Of a DNA stretch of 64,000 bases, positions 8,984 through 17,037 are shown in pieces. Each line of letters starts with the position of its first letter. Position 1 is the stretch's first letter. A model generated the notes under the pieces. The model was not told the DNA's origin, ran no database searches, and saw nothing but the letters and a program-made list of their open reading frames with translations. The translations under genes were made by a program, and so were the position numbers. The stretch is from Caballeronia grimmiae (lineage in GTDB: Bacteria; Pseudomonadota; Gammaproteobacteria; Burkholderiales; Burkholderiaceae), in contig NZ_JFHE01000020.1 in the NCBI RefSeq assembly GCF_000698555.1, positions 1 to 64,000 of the forward strand, written 5' to 3'.

Positions 8984-9724
8984 TCAAAGTTCCGCCGGCG
9001 CATGTGCGAGCCGGCAGATTTCCATCGCATACGTCGTGCCGTCGGGGCGCACTTTTACGCCGAGCGATTCGAGCTTGCGTGTGTCGAGCAGATCACGGGC
9101 GCTTTCGGCCGCTTGCGGCGTGGTCGCTTCGACGAGTACGACCCACGCGGGCACGTCGAACTCACGCGTGCTCGACTCGGCCGTGTCAATATGGCTGCCG
9201 GATTGATCCGCCATATAGAGATGGCAGGCGACGACGCTGGTCAGCGCGACAGCACGAGGAAACACGTCCGTGCACAGATGCGTCTTCATCGCATCGGCCT
9301 CGGCGGCGGGCACGTCCAGGCGCAATGCCAGCACGTGGCCCCCGCTACTCGACCCGACCGAGTGCACGATTCGGCATACCGCTCTCGATGTGTTGCGGAA
9401 GTAGCGCAGCGTATCGACCGTTGCGGGCGTCGGCGCGTTCAGGCGTTGGAGATAGGCCGGCGACACCACCACGTTCAGATCGACCGCCTCGTACATCGTC
9501 AGCCATTCGGGGGAGTGACCCGGGCGGACGTACCGGCGTCCGCGCCGGAAACCCGGAATCGAAAGCCTTTCTGGAATGTGCTCCTTGTCGTGCCATTGAT
9601 AAAACTGCTCGCGGCCTTCGGAGGCCACATCGTTCCAGACGAGAACCGCGCCATCCCCGAGCAAGGCTGTGTCAGCGGTTTGCGCGTTTTCAGTAGTGCC
9701 GATCTTTAAGTTCATCTCACTCAT
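8984..9724 (-). CDS. DUF4286-type dimeric alpha/beta-barrel protein
   Basis: 246 residues with the signature WNDVASEGREQFYQWHDKEH, then GFRRGRRY, which is characteristic of DUF4286-like ferredoxin-fold dimeric alpha/beta-barrel proteins. Such proteins are often seen in operons for aromatic or alicyclic compound degradation but have no firmly known reaction. A second, weaker half of the same fold may cover residues 110-240. No signal peptide, so cytoplasmic. The start at 9724 gives MSEMNLKIG; the internal ATG at 9715 is an alternative. Gaps to both neighbours are under 30 bases, indicating one transcript with the FAH and enoyl-CoA hydratase genes. Confidence 0.75.
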   Translation of the reverse strand: MSEMNLKIGTTENAQTADTALLGDGAVLVWNDVASEGREQFYQWHDKEHIPERLSIPGFRRGRRYVRPGHSPEWLTMYEAVDLNVVVSPAYLQRLNAPTPATVDTLRYFRNTSRAVCRIVHSVGSSSGGHVLALRLDVPAAEADAMKTHLCTDVFPRAVALTSVVACHLYMADQSGSHIDTAESSTREFDVPAWVVLVEATTPQAAESARDLLDTRKLESLGVKVRPDGTTYAMEICRLAHAPAEL

Positions 9725-9739
9725 GATCTTTGTTTCGCC

Positions 9740-10534
9740 TCAATGGCCCGTGAACGACGGTGGGCGCTTCGAGAAGAACGCGTCCACACCTTCATGCAGG
9801 TCTCGGCTGTCGAAAATCTTCTGGAGCGCCACGGTCGACATCGACAGGCCCGCATCGAGCGGGAGATCCTGCGCGGCATCGACGAGTTCCTTGGCAAGGC
9901 GGTTCGACACCGGCCCTCGAGCGGCGATGATTCCCGCAAGTTCGAGCGCAGCATCCAGCGCGGTTCCGTCATCTGTCACGCGATCGACCAGACCCCACGA
10001 CAGCGCCTGCGCGCAATCAATGGTCTCGCCGGTGAACAACATGAGCTTCGCGCGCGCCGGGCCTACAAGACGAGTGAGTCTCAGCGAACCGCTACCGGCG
10101 AGCCCGCCCAAACGCGATTCGGTCAGGCCCATCACCACGCCGTGTCGCGCCACGCGCAGATCGCAAGCCAGGGCGAGTTCGAGACCACCGCCGAGCGCCG
10201 CGCCGTCGATAGCCGCGATGGTCGGCATCGGCAGGCGCGCCAGTTGACGGAGCACCATGTCTTCGAAAAGGATCTTCTTCTCGGTGGCCTGCTCGCGAAT
10301 GCGCGCGAATTCCTTGATGTCGCTGCCCGCGCAAAAAGCGCGCGACTGACTTCCATGCAGAATCACGCAACGGATATCGCCCATCGTGGACACTGCTGAC
10401 AAGGCCTCGTTCAACTCGCGCAACAAATCGGTCGTGACCAGATTCAGCGGCCCGTGACTGATTCCCACTGTGGCGATAAAACCGTCCACCGCGGTCGTGA
10501 CCAAACGGCTGACGTGTTCCGTTGCTGTGCTCAT
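9740..10534 (-). CDS. Enoyl-CoA hydratase/isomerase family protein
   Basis: 264-residue crotonase-fold enzyme expected to hydrate or isomerise an enoyl-CoA. The oxyanion-hole segments are visible as SRAFCAGSDIKEF (about 65-77) and GAALGGGLELALACDL (about 105-120). Both hydratase glutamates seem present: the Glu in GGGLELA and the one in LTESRLGGLAGSGSLRL, which aligns with the family PEI..G..PG element. The frame stays open to 10723, but the added N-terminus is Arg/Ser-rich shadow coding, and the ATG at 10534 follows an ACAGGA. It lies between the ABC ATPase and DUF4286 genes in the operon. Confidence 0.88.
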   Translation of the reverse strand: MSTATEHVSRLVTTAVDGFIATVGISHGPLNLVTTDLLRELNEALSAVSTMGDIRCVILHGSQSRAFCAGSDIKEFARIREQATEKKILFEDMVLRQLARLPMPTIAAIDGAALGGGLELALACDLRVARHGVVMGLTESRLGGLAGSGSLRLTRLVGPARAKLMLFTGETIDCAQALSWGLVDRVTDDGTALDAALELAGIIAARGPVSNRLAKELVDAAQDLPLDAGLSMSTVALQKIFDSRDLHEGVDAFFSKRPPSFTGH

Positions 10535-10556
10535 GTCGTCCTGTCGTTTGCCAGAG

Positions 10557-11408
10557 TTACGATGCGGCCGACGTGGCCTTAGGCACCTCGATACCATGCA
10601 GCACGCCCATGCGTTCGAAATGCCCGTAGATACGGTCGACGTAGGCCGCAAATTCCGGCGCGTCGCCGAGCACGATGGGGCGCGGACGCGGCAGATCGAC
10701 CGTGATCTCGTCGACCACCTCACCGGGGTTCGGGCTCATCACGAATATGCGGTCCGACAATCCGACCGCTTCTTCCACGCTGTGCGTGATGAAGACGACG
10801 GTCGGGCGGCGACGCAGCCACAGCGCCTCAAGGTCCATCCGGACCTGAAGCCGGGTCAATGCATCCAGTGCGCCGAACGGTTCATCCATCAGAATGACGG
10901 ACGGATCGTGAACCAGCGTCCTGACGAGCGAGACGCGCTGGCGCATACCGCCCGACAACTGCCGCGGATACTTCTGCATCGCGTGCGTCAGACGCAATTG
11001 CTCGAACAGATCCTTTGCACGTGCCTCGATCTTTTTCTTCGGGAGCCCGCGAATGTCGGCCTGCAGCATCACGTTCTCGAGCGCCGTTCTGAACTCGAGC
11101 AGCAAGTGATCTTGAAACGCGATCCCGACATCGGTGATCGGCTTGGTCACCGGATTGCCGTTGACCAGAATGTCGCCCTGACTCTGCTTGAGCAGACCCG
11201 CGATCATCAGCATCAAGGTGCTCTTGCCGCATCCGGAAGCACCGACGATGGAGACAAACTCGCCCGGCTGGATGTCGATATTGACTTCCTTGAGCGCCAG
11301 AAACGGCTTGTCGCTGTCTTGGCCGAAGGTCTTGGCTACGCGTCGGATACTGATCGGCACGCCTGACTTCGTCGCAGCGTCCCGCTGCCCGGCAACCTGA
11401 GTACTCAT
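10557..11408 (-). CDS. ABC transporter ATP-binding protein (TauB/SsuB type)
   Basis: 283-residue nucleotide-binding subunit of an importer. It shows Walker A GASGCGKST near residue 55, the Q-loop around AFQDHLLL, signature LSGGMRQRV, Walker B VILMDEPFGALD and the H-loop TFVVFITHS-type element. Similarity is to the nitrate/sulfonate/taurine group that works with NMT1/THI5-like binding proteins, matching the binding protein and permease two and three genes upstream. Its start overlaps the MaoC gene stop by four bases. It should energise uptake of the operon's substrate at the inner membrane. Confidence 0.92.
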   Translation of the reverse strand: MSTQVAGQRDAATKSGVPISIRRVAKTFGQDSDKPFLALKEVNIDIQPGEFVSIVGASGCGKSTLMLMIAGLLKQSQGDILVNGNPVTKPITDVGIAFQDHLLLEFRTALENVMLQADIRGLPKKKIEARAKDLFEQLRLTHAMQKYPRQLSGGMRQRVSLVRTLVHDPSVILMDEPFGALDALTRLQVRMDLEALWLRRRPTVVFITHSVEEAVGLSDRIFVMSPNPGEVVDEITVDLPRPRPIVLGDAPEFAAYVDRIYGHFERMGVLHGIEVPKATSAAS

Positions 11409-11929
11409 GACTTCCGCTCCTCGCCGCTCGCGGCGGCCGAACCACTTGCTGCGACAGCAGAAAGGGGAACCTTGGACACCAGCAAGGCTTTTTTGCCTTT
11501 CTGAACGACCCGGTCGTCCTGATCCACGACCGAGACATCGAAGGTCGCGATGGCTTGCGTCGGCCTCGACTTGCTTTCGCGAAGCTCACTGATCTCGTAG
11601 TTGACGAAGATCGTATCGCCAACAAAGATGGGGCTGAGAAACTTCCATTCGTCGATCCCGAGAAACGCGATCGCGGTCTCGCGCAACTCGCCCGTGCGCG
11701 CCCACATCAGGCCGTGCGCATAGGCAAGCCCGAGCATGCCGTGCGCGACGCGGCGGCCGAACTGGCTGGCTTTCGCGTACACATCGCTCGTATGAAGTTC
11801 GGAGAAGTCGCCTGTAAGGCCTGCGAATCCAACCAGGTCCGCATCGGTGATCGTTCGTCCGGGGCTGCGAAATTTCAATCCGACTTCGAGGTCCGAGTAA
11901 CGCAGTCCCATGTTTCGCTGTTCAGTCAT
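11405..11929 (-). CDS. MaoC-like hot-dog dehydratase
   Basis: 174 residues with a single MaoC hot-dog domain. The (R)-hydratase motif is AGLTGDFSELHTSDVYA, giving the catalytic Asp and His about residues 41 and 46, followed by RRVAHGMLG and FLSPIFVGDTI. It should hydrate an enoyl-CoA or dehydrate a 3-hydroxyacyl-CoA. The last 20 residues are Ala/Ser-rich and probably disordered. An AAAGGA lies before the ATG. It is inserted between the binding-protein gene and the ABC ATPase, so uptake and CoA-ester chemistry are made from one transcript. Confidence 0.88.
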   Translation of the reverse strand: MTEQRNMGLRYSDLEVGLKFRSPGRTITDADLVGFAGLTGDFSELHTSDVYAKASQFGRRVAHGMLGLAYAHGLMWARTGELRETAIAFLGIDEWKFLSPIFVGDTIFVNYEISELRESKSRPTQAIATFDVSVVDQDDRVVQKGKKALLVSKVPLSAVAASGSAAASGEERKS

Positions 11930-11942
11930 GACGATCCTTTAG

Positions 11943-12950
11943 TCACTTGCACGCACGCATGGACGACGTTGGCGGAAGGAAGTCGTTCGTGTAGTACGAC
12001 TTCGGGTCGCGACCCGCCGGCAACAGACCGACCTGCGACAACAGATCCTGCGTCTTGACCCATTGGGCGTCTTCCGCTTTACCTACGTACTTCGCGCCGC
12101 CGCTGCAGAAGAGCGGCGTGATGGCCGCAAGCTCCGCCGTCGCCGTTTTCTCCGACAGATTCGGGAAGACCGCCTTCAGATCCTTGATCGCCTTGGCCGG
12201 GTTATCGAGCGCGAAGCTCCAGCCTTTCAGGCTCGCGGCAACGAACTTCTTGACCACGTCGCTGTTGTCCTTGAGATAGGTATCGTTCGCGAAGATCGAG
12301 GTGCTGACGGTCGGCACGCCGTAGTCCGCGAAGCGAAAATTGGTCAGCTGTGCGCCTTGCGCTTCCAGCTGGATCTGATACGAATCGATCGATCCGAGAA
12401 TCGCGTCGACTTGTCCCTGCAACAAGGTCGGGACCATCGACGTCAACGGCATGTTGATCAGGTTGACTTCCGATTCCTTCAGCCCGTTCGCTTTCAGGAA
12501 AAGCGGAAGCATCGTCGTCTGGGACGAACCGGACGGAACGCCCACCTTCTTGCCTTTGAGGTCGCTGATCGAGTTGATATTGGTCTTCTTCAGAGCCGAG
12601 ACTTCGTTGGGGTTGGATTGATAGACTGTCGAGATGACCTTCATCGGCGCGCCCTTCGCGATGAGCTGACTCACCGCGACGGCATCGGCGTAGGCCAACT
12701 GCACGCGATTCGCGGCCACGAGTTGAGCTGTATTGCCCGATCCATTGCCTTCGATCAACGTGACGTCAAGGCCCGCATCCTTGTAGTAACCCTCGGTGAG
12801 CGCCGCGGCAAACCCCGCATTTGAGCCCCCTGCTACCCAATTCAGCTGGAATGTGACAGGCGTCGCTGCGACGGCGGTGACGCTCACTCCGAAAACCAAC
12901 GCTGACGACACGGCGCTTGCGGCGAGCGTACGGCTGATAAAACGAAGCAT
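11943..12950 (-). CDS. ABC transporter substrate-binding protein, NMT1/THI5-like
   Basis: 335-residue periplasmic binding protein. A signal peptide is clear (MLRFISRTLAASAVSS, hydrophobic core, cleavage near AVAATP). The mature protein starts TPVTFQLNWVAGGSNAGF, the usual NMT1/THI5 strand, and includes DLKGKKVGVPSGSSQTTM, the hinge region of aliphatic sulfonate/pyrimidine-type binding proteins. The frame opens at a TTG at 12965, but the ATG at 12950 has TTGGAG nine bases upstream and gives a proper signal peptide. Together with the permease and ATPase it makes a complete importer. Ligands of this class range from riboflavin to aromatic acids, so the ligand here is open. Confidence 0.88.
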   Translation of the reverse strand: MLRFISRTLAASAVSSALVFGVSVTAVAATPVTFQLNWVAGGSNAGFAAALTEGYYKDAGLDVTLIEGNGSGNTAQLVAANRVQLAYADAVAVSQLIAKGAPMKVISTVYQSNPNEVSALKKTNINSISDLKGKKVGVPSGSSQTTMLPLFLKANGLKESEVNLINMPLTSMVPTLLQGQVDAILGSIDSYQIQLEAQGAQLTNFRFADYGVPTVSTSIFANDTYLKDNSDVVKKFVAASLKGWSFALDNPAKAIKDLKAVFPNLSEKTATAELAAITPLFCSGGAKYVGKAEDAQWVKTQDLLSQVGLLPAGRDPKSYYTNDFLPPTSSMRACK

Positions 12951-13020
12951 CTTCTTAGTCTCCAAAGGTGTTGGTGTCGGCCACGGCGACTCAGGGCCAA
13001 TCGCTCTTTCGTTCTCGACG

Positions 13021-13887
13021 TTAGTTTTTATCGCGCTGCCAGGGTGTCATCGCCCATTCGGCGAATTCGACGATGTAGTTGATGGCAATGCCGATGAAGG
13101 TCAGCACGGCAATCACCGCGAAGGTCAGGCCGATGTCCATCGTGCTGGTCCCCCGGAGCAGCACATAGCCCAACCCCTTGTTCGCTCCGACGAACTCGGC
13201 GACGATCGCAGCCGTGGCCGCGATGGTGGCGGACGTCTTGATGCCGGAGAAGATGACTGGAAGCGCTGAGGGAAGACGCAGATAGCGGAAGGTTTGCCAC
13301 GAGCTTGCGCCCATGGATTGCGTCAGATAGAGCAGACGATTGTCCAGGATCTGAAAGCCGCTGACGCTGGCCAGCAGCAAGGGGAAGAAGGTCATCAGCA
13401 CGGTGAGCAGCACCTTCGACTCGATGCCGAAGCCAAGCCAGACCAGGAACAGCGGCGCCACTGCGATCTTCGGCACGAGCTGCAGAAACATGAGCGGCGG
13501 ATAAACGACCTGTTTTGCAAGCGGCGACAGAGCGATGACGAGCCCTACCGGGATTGCAGTCACGATCGTCAGTCCGAAGCCCCAGACAATTTCCGTCACT
13601 GTGACGATCGAGTTGCTCCAGAGCTGCGGATATTCTTCGACGAGCCGTGAGAAGACCAGCCCGGGACCGGGCATGACATACGCGGGAATGTCGAAGACGC
13701 GCACCGCCGCCGCCCAGATTGCGATGATGGCCACGAAGGTCAACGGTGGAAGCAGATTCCAGCCGAGCCGCTTGAGTTTGCGCAGCCCGGCGGACGAACG
13801 TGCTTTGGGGCGTTCGGCCGCTCCCGGTTGCCCTCCGTTTCCGCTCTGCAGGCCATCGACCTGCCGCGACGATAACTTCAATGACAT
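13021..13887 (-). CDS. ABC transporter permease (BPD inner-membrane component)
   Basis: 288-residue inner-membrane subunit. After a 45-residue basic, hydrophilic N-terminus there are about six hydrophobic segments, beginning WNLLPPLTFVAIIAIWAAAV. The EAA-type cytoplasmic loop that docks to the ATPase is seen around MGASSWQTFRYLRLPSALP. It is the first gene of the minus-strand operon and has a strong GGGAGGAA before its ATG. The 393-base gap to the divergent LacI-family gene must hold its promoter and operators. Confidence 0.92.
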   Translation of the reverse strand: MSLKLSSRQVDGLQSGNGGQPGAAERPKARSSAGLRKLKRLGWNLLPPLTFVAIIAIWAAAVRVFDIPAYVMPGPGLVFSRLVEEYPQLWSNSIVTVTEIVWGFGLTIVTAIPVGLVIALSPLAKQVVYPPLMFLQLVPKIAVAPLFLVWLGFGIESKVLLTVLMTFFPLLLASVSGFQILDNRLLYLTQSMGASSWQTFRYLRLPSALPVIFSGIKTSATIAATAAIVAEFVGANKGLGYVLLRGTSTMDIGLTFAVIAVLTFIGIAINYIVEFAEWAMTPWQRDKN

Positions 13888-14006
13888 GAGTATTCCTCCC
13901 GCGAGTGAAGTGCAGCACGGTTGTACGCTTTGCTTGAGTAGCCCGGGCAGACCGTTCGGATCAGCGTCCGGCGCTCGATAACCCTTCAGATGCTACGTCG
14001 TTCGTT

Positions 14007-14025
14007 GATTGAACTCTATTCAATC
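14007..14025. promoter_or_regulatory. Inverted repeat, candidate operator of the catabolic operon
   Basis: GATTGAA - CTCTA - TTCAATC: perfect seven-base arms with a five-base spacer, about 120 bases upstream of the first operon gene and about 255 upstream of the divergent LacI-family gene. It is AT-rich against its surroundings. A LacI- or IclR-type dimer could bind here; which one is not shown by the sequence. Confidence 0.5.
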
Positions 14026-14148
14026 TTGGCCGTAAGCTATGTAGGGAGTTTCCCGAGTTCTGGGTCTAACCCGCGCGGGCACTGGATAGTTTTTTAGTGG
14101 CGTGTCCATGCGCTGTGAGCAGGCCTTCTATTCCGTCGGGAAGAGATG

Positions 14149-14164
14149 CTGCGTTTCGACGCAG
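14149..14164. repeat. Perfect hairpin CTGCGT-TTCG-ACGCAG
   Basis: Six-base perfect stem closing a TTCG tetraloop in the leader region of the LacI-family gene, about 120 bases before its start. It could be an operator half-site pair or an RNA hairpin in the 5' leader; there is no T-run, so it is not a normal terminator. Confidence 0.4.
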
Positions 14165-14280
14165 TGTGGTGACGTGGTCGCACCGCCCGCCGATTCGCGC
14201 AAGGGCGCAGTGATGAGATATGGCGTTGATACAATCGGCAACTCACGCGAACCCGGCCCGCGAGCCCGACATCCCCACGC

Positions 14281-15375
14281 ATGGCGAAGAGCAAATCAGT
14301 ATCGGTACAAGCGGCCGAACGGCACGTCGCCGGAAAGCGGTCGCGCAGCTCGGGCGTGACCTTGCGCGACGTCGCTCGCTTTGCCGGCGTGTCATCGGCG
14401 ACCGTTTCCAGAGTGATGAACAATCCGACGGTCGTCTCGGACGAGTTGCGCTCCCGTATCATGGTCGCGATCGATCATCTTGGCTGGGTGCCGCACGCCG
14501 CGGCGCGCGCACTTGCAACCCAGCGGACCGGAACGATCGGGGCAGTTTTCCCTACACTGGCGAATGAGCATTTCGCATCAGCAATACAGGCCCTACAGGA
14601 ATCGCTCGAACAAGCTGGATACACACTTCTGCTGGGCTGCTCCGAGTACGACCTCGATCGCGAATACCGGCAAGTCAGGACCATGCTCGAACGCGGCGTC
14701 GACGCTGTCGTATTGGTGGGCGAAGCTCATCACCAGGATCTGCAACCCCTGCTTCGGCAGCGTCAGGTTCCGTTCGTCAACACATTCGTTTATAGAGAGA
14801 ACAGTGACGCGCTATGCGTGGGTGTAGATAACCACCAGGCATTCTTCGACTTTACGACTTATCTAGTGGGTCTGGGGCACCGTCGGTTCGCAATGCTGTC
14901 GCAGCACACCGATACCAACGATCGCGCACAGGCGCGGCGTGAAGGGGTTCGCGATGCGCTTGCCGAGCATGGGCTGGGAATATCTGCCGCTCACATGGTC
15001 GACGGCGTGTGGGGCGCGCGCGTCGGACGACAGCTCTTTTCGAAAGTGATGACTACGCCGCAACCGCCGACTGTGGTCATTTGCGGCAACGGTTCCTTTG
15101 CCATGGGTGCCATGCTTGAGGCGATGCATCAGGGCTACAAGATTCCGGACGATCTCAGTCTCGTTGGATTCGATGATTTTGAGCTCATGTCCGAGCTGCC
15201 CATACCGATTACTACCGTCCGTGTTCCGAGCGCCGAAATCGGAGCGAATGCGGCGAACATCATTCTTGCCGAGCTTGCCGAAGCGGGCACCGCCCGGAGC
15301 GTCAAACTGGACGCCGAGTTGATCGTGAGAGCCTCATCGGGCGCACCTCCGAAAGCTTCAAGGAAGCGTACTTAA
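14281..15375 (+). CDS. LacI-family transcriptional regulator
   Basis: 364 residues. After a 24-residue basic leader comes the LacI helix-turn-helix (VTLRDVARFAGVSSATVSRVMNN) with the hinge helix near LGWVPHAAARALATQ. A periplasmic-binding-protein-like effector domain follows from TGTIGAVFPTLANEHFA to the C-terminus, including the family DDLSLVGFDDFELMSELPIPITTV segment. It is divergent from the nine-gene minus-strand operon, the usual position of its specific repressor or activator. The operon ends with a second regulator of the IclR family, so control may be two-layered. Confidence 0.9.
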   Translation: MAKSKSVSVQAAERHVAGKRSRSSGVTLRDVARFAGVSSATVSRVMNNPTVVSDELRSRIMVAIDHLGWVPHAAARALATQRTGTIGAVFPTLANEHFASAIQALQESLEQAGYTLLLGCSEYDLDREYRQVRTMLERGVDAVVLVGEAHHQDLQPLLRQRQVPFVNTFVYRENSDALCVGVDNHQAFFDFTTYLVGLGHRRFAMLSQHTDTNDRAQARREGVRDALAEHGLGISAAHMVDGVWGARVGRQLFSKVMTTPQPPTVVICGNGSFAMGAMLEAMHQGYKIPDDLSLVGFDDFELMSELPIPITTVRVPSAEIGANAANIILAELAEAGTARSVKLDAELIVRASSGAPPKASRKRT

Positions 15376-15726
15376 GCACCTTCGCTTCGTTTTTATACGA
15401 ACCGCATCTGTGACGCAAAAAGGTAGCGCGCGCGATCTTCGCGTTTGTATATCTGCGTTGCTCCACGAAGATCGGCGTCCGACTTGCGCACTTAAGATGC
15501 CAGTGCGCATGGTGCAATTACCCGAATCAGCGACTGCCCTGATTAGCGGTACGGCGCTTGACCAAAGTAGTGTGCCGAGTGCGGTCGTTCCTGCTAAAAC
15601 CGAGTGGAAAAAGCGACGCTCACCATCTTTACGCTTCTCGTCGCCGTCGCTCCGGTATCGACCGTGCTCGAATGCGGCGTCGGTCAGTGCGACGACGATC
15701 CCCTGCACTATCTTCTACTCGAATGC
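15376..15726. other. Convergent spacer with a long inverted repeat
   Basis: 351 bases between the LacI-family gene and the convergent DUF4105 operon. No convincing gene. It holds an inverted repeat CGATCTTCG (15433-15441) / CGAAGATCG (15466-15474) with a 24-base loop, which could fold in both transcripts and act as a bidirectional transcript-end structure, although no T-run follows. Frames crossing the region are Ser/Arg-rich shadows. Confidence 0.45.
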
Positions 15727-16473
15727 TCAGCGTGCGCGCCGGATCGCCGCTGAAAAATCCGCATCCACAACGGAATGTTCGTGCCGCTCGATCAGGCAGC
15801 GTGCCTTGAGTTCATCGAACGTCATGGAACGATCGAGCAAACCGAGGGCGTAGCTGTATTCGTCGGCGTGTCCACTCAACAACACTTTCCAGCTATAGCG
15901 CAAATGCGGCGCGACGGTGCGGGCGTGTCGAAGGATGTTCGTGGTGCAGTTGTTGACGAGCGTGTGATAGTGCTCGGGACGCCCGTTCAACTCGTTCACG
16001 CGGCGCAGATAATCCGCGAACAGCGCACGCACGGTTTCTACCGGCACGTCTGCTCGATAAAGCGTCACGCGTTCGCGACGCACGTCGGTTCGCACGCCAA
16101 TGAGATCGCGCTCGTCGGCGACCACGTAGATCAGCCTGTAATTCCGGAACAACCCCTTCCAGGTCGAGTAACGCTGTCCCTGCTTGCGACGCGTTTCGAT
16201 TGAGATCGCGAGATAGCGGCCATCGTCGAAACCGAAGCTCACGAACACATGCGCAATCGACTCGTGGGTCCAGCGCGAGACCACCAGATCGACGCTCCGC
16301 ACACTGCCGAGGCTATATCGAGCGTCGTAATAAGAGGGGATGGAATCGTCGCGGGTGCGATACGAGAAATTCCGGATGTTGCGAATGTGCACTTCATCGC
16401 CGTGATACACGGCGGACGCGGTGCGGGCGTATTCCGAAACCCACTGCGCCTCTTCTTTCACGCGCTGGCCCAA
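15727..16473 (-). CDS. DUF4105 (Lnb N-terminal periplasmic domain-like) protein
   Basis: 248 residues consisting of a DUF4105/Lnb-N-like domain. Typical elements are NFSYRTRDDSIPSYYD, RSVDLVVSRWTHESIAHVFV with a conserved His, FDDGRYLAISIETRRKQGQ, LIYVVADERDLI and NNCTTNILRHAR, where the Cys resembles the nucleophile of a papain/NlpC-like fold. No signal peptide is obvious in this start, although the gene overlaps a membrane-protein gene by 16 bases, so the domain may face the periplasm by another route or be wrongly started. It is the last gene of a four-gene operon. Function unknown; a peptidase or amidase role is inference. Confidence 0.8.
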   Translation of the reverse strand: MGQRVKEEAQWVSEYARTASAVYHGDEVHIRNIRNFSYRTRDDSIPSYYDARYSLGSVRSVDLVVSRWTHESIAHVFVSFGFDDGRYLAISIETRRKQGQRYSTWKGLFRNYRLIYVVADERDLIGVRTDVRRERVTLYRADVPVETVRALFADYLRRVNELNGRPEHYHTLVNNCTTNILRHARTVAPHLRYSWKVLLSGHADEYSYALGLLDRSMTFDELKARCLIERHEHSVVDADFSAAIRRAR

Positions 16474-17027
16474 GACATATTCGCCACCAGCAAGACTTGT
16501 GTAACGAGATTCATCGAGACGAAGCTCGCGTGATAAACCTGATTGCGGGTGCGAATGGCGAACAGACAGCCTATCGCCACTAAAGCGGTTCTGATCCAGT
16601 ACACGTCGCCCAGACTCGCGACGTGTATTTCACCTTTGATGAGCGAATCACCGATATCGATCACGCATTCCGTCAATAGCAGCCCAAAGAACCATCTGCG
16701 CCGCGACAGAAAATACTCGCGATAGTCCTGATACTCACGAATCGAATCGGGAAACAGCATCGCGCACATCAGATAGATGATGAACGCATACAGAATCAGA
16801 TAGAGATAGATGCCGAAGGTCCAAACCGGAATTTCGCGCAAGGAAAATTCCCACCACCAGAACTGCAGGATGTTGAGAATGAGCGACGCGACCCACGCAA
16901 GGTGAATCGCGTAGACGTTCGTGCGCGTCGGATGCTGAATCGTCGAAGAAAGCCCTTTCAGCATGTGCGTCAGACCCAGGCTGACGATCATGCCCATGAC
17001 GATCCGCACATGCGTGAACTTCTCCAT
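16458..17027 (-). CDS. Conserved integral membrane protein
   Basis: 189 residues with about five hydrophobic segments (VRIVMGMIVSLGLTHML; the AIHLAWVASLILNILQFWWW region; the FGIYLYLILYAFIIYLMCAM region; WFFGLLLTECVIDIGDSL; ALVAIGCLFAI), so almost entirely inner-membrane. The start at 17027 (MEKFTHV) is preferred over the longer frame because the first 12 extra residues overlap the upstream gene. I do not recognise a named family. It overlaps the downstream DUF4105 gene by 16 bases and follows the HdeD-like fusion gene closely, implying translational coupling and a shared membrane function. Confidence 0.72.
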   Translation of the reverse strand: MEKFTHVRIVMGMIVSLGLTHMLKGLSSTIQHPTRTNVYAIHLAWVASLILNILQFWWWEFSLREIPVWTFGIYLYLILYAFIIYLMCAMLFPDSIREYQDYREYFLSRRRWFFGLLLTECVIDIGDSLIKGEIHVASLGDVYWIRTALVAIGCLFAIRTRNQVYHASFVSMNLVTQVLLVANMSWASA

Positions 17028-17037
17028 TTGACGCGCC

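Noticed and set aside
10535..10723. N-terminal extension of the enoyl-CoA hydratase frame
   Set aside because: The 63 extra residues are Arg/Ser-rich and overlap the ABC ATPase gene; the ATG at 10534 has a ribosome binding site.
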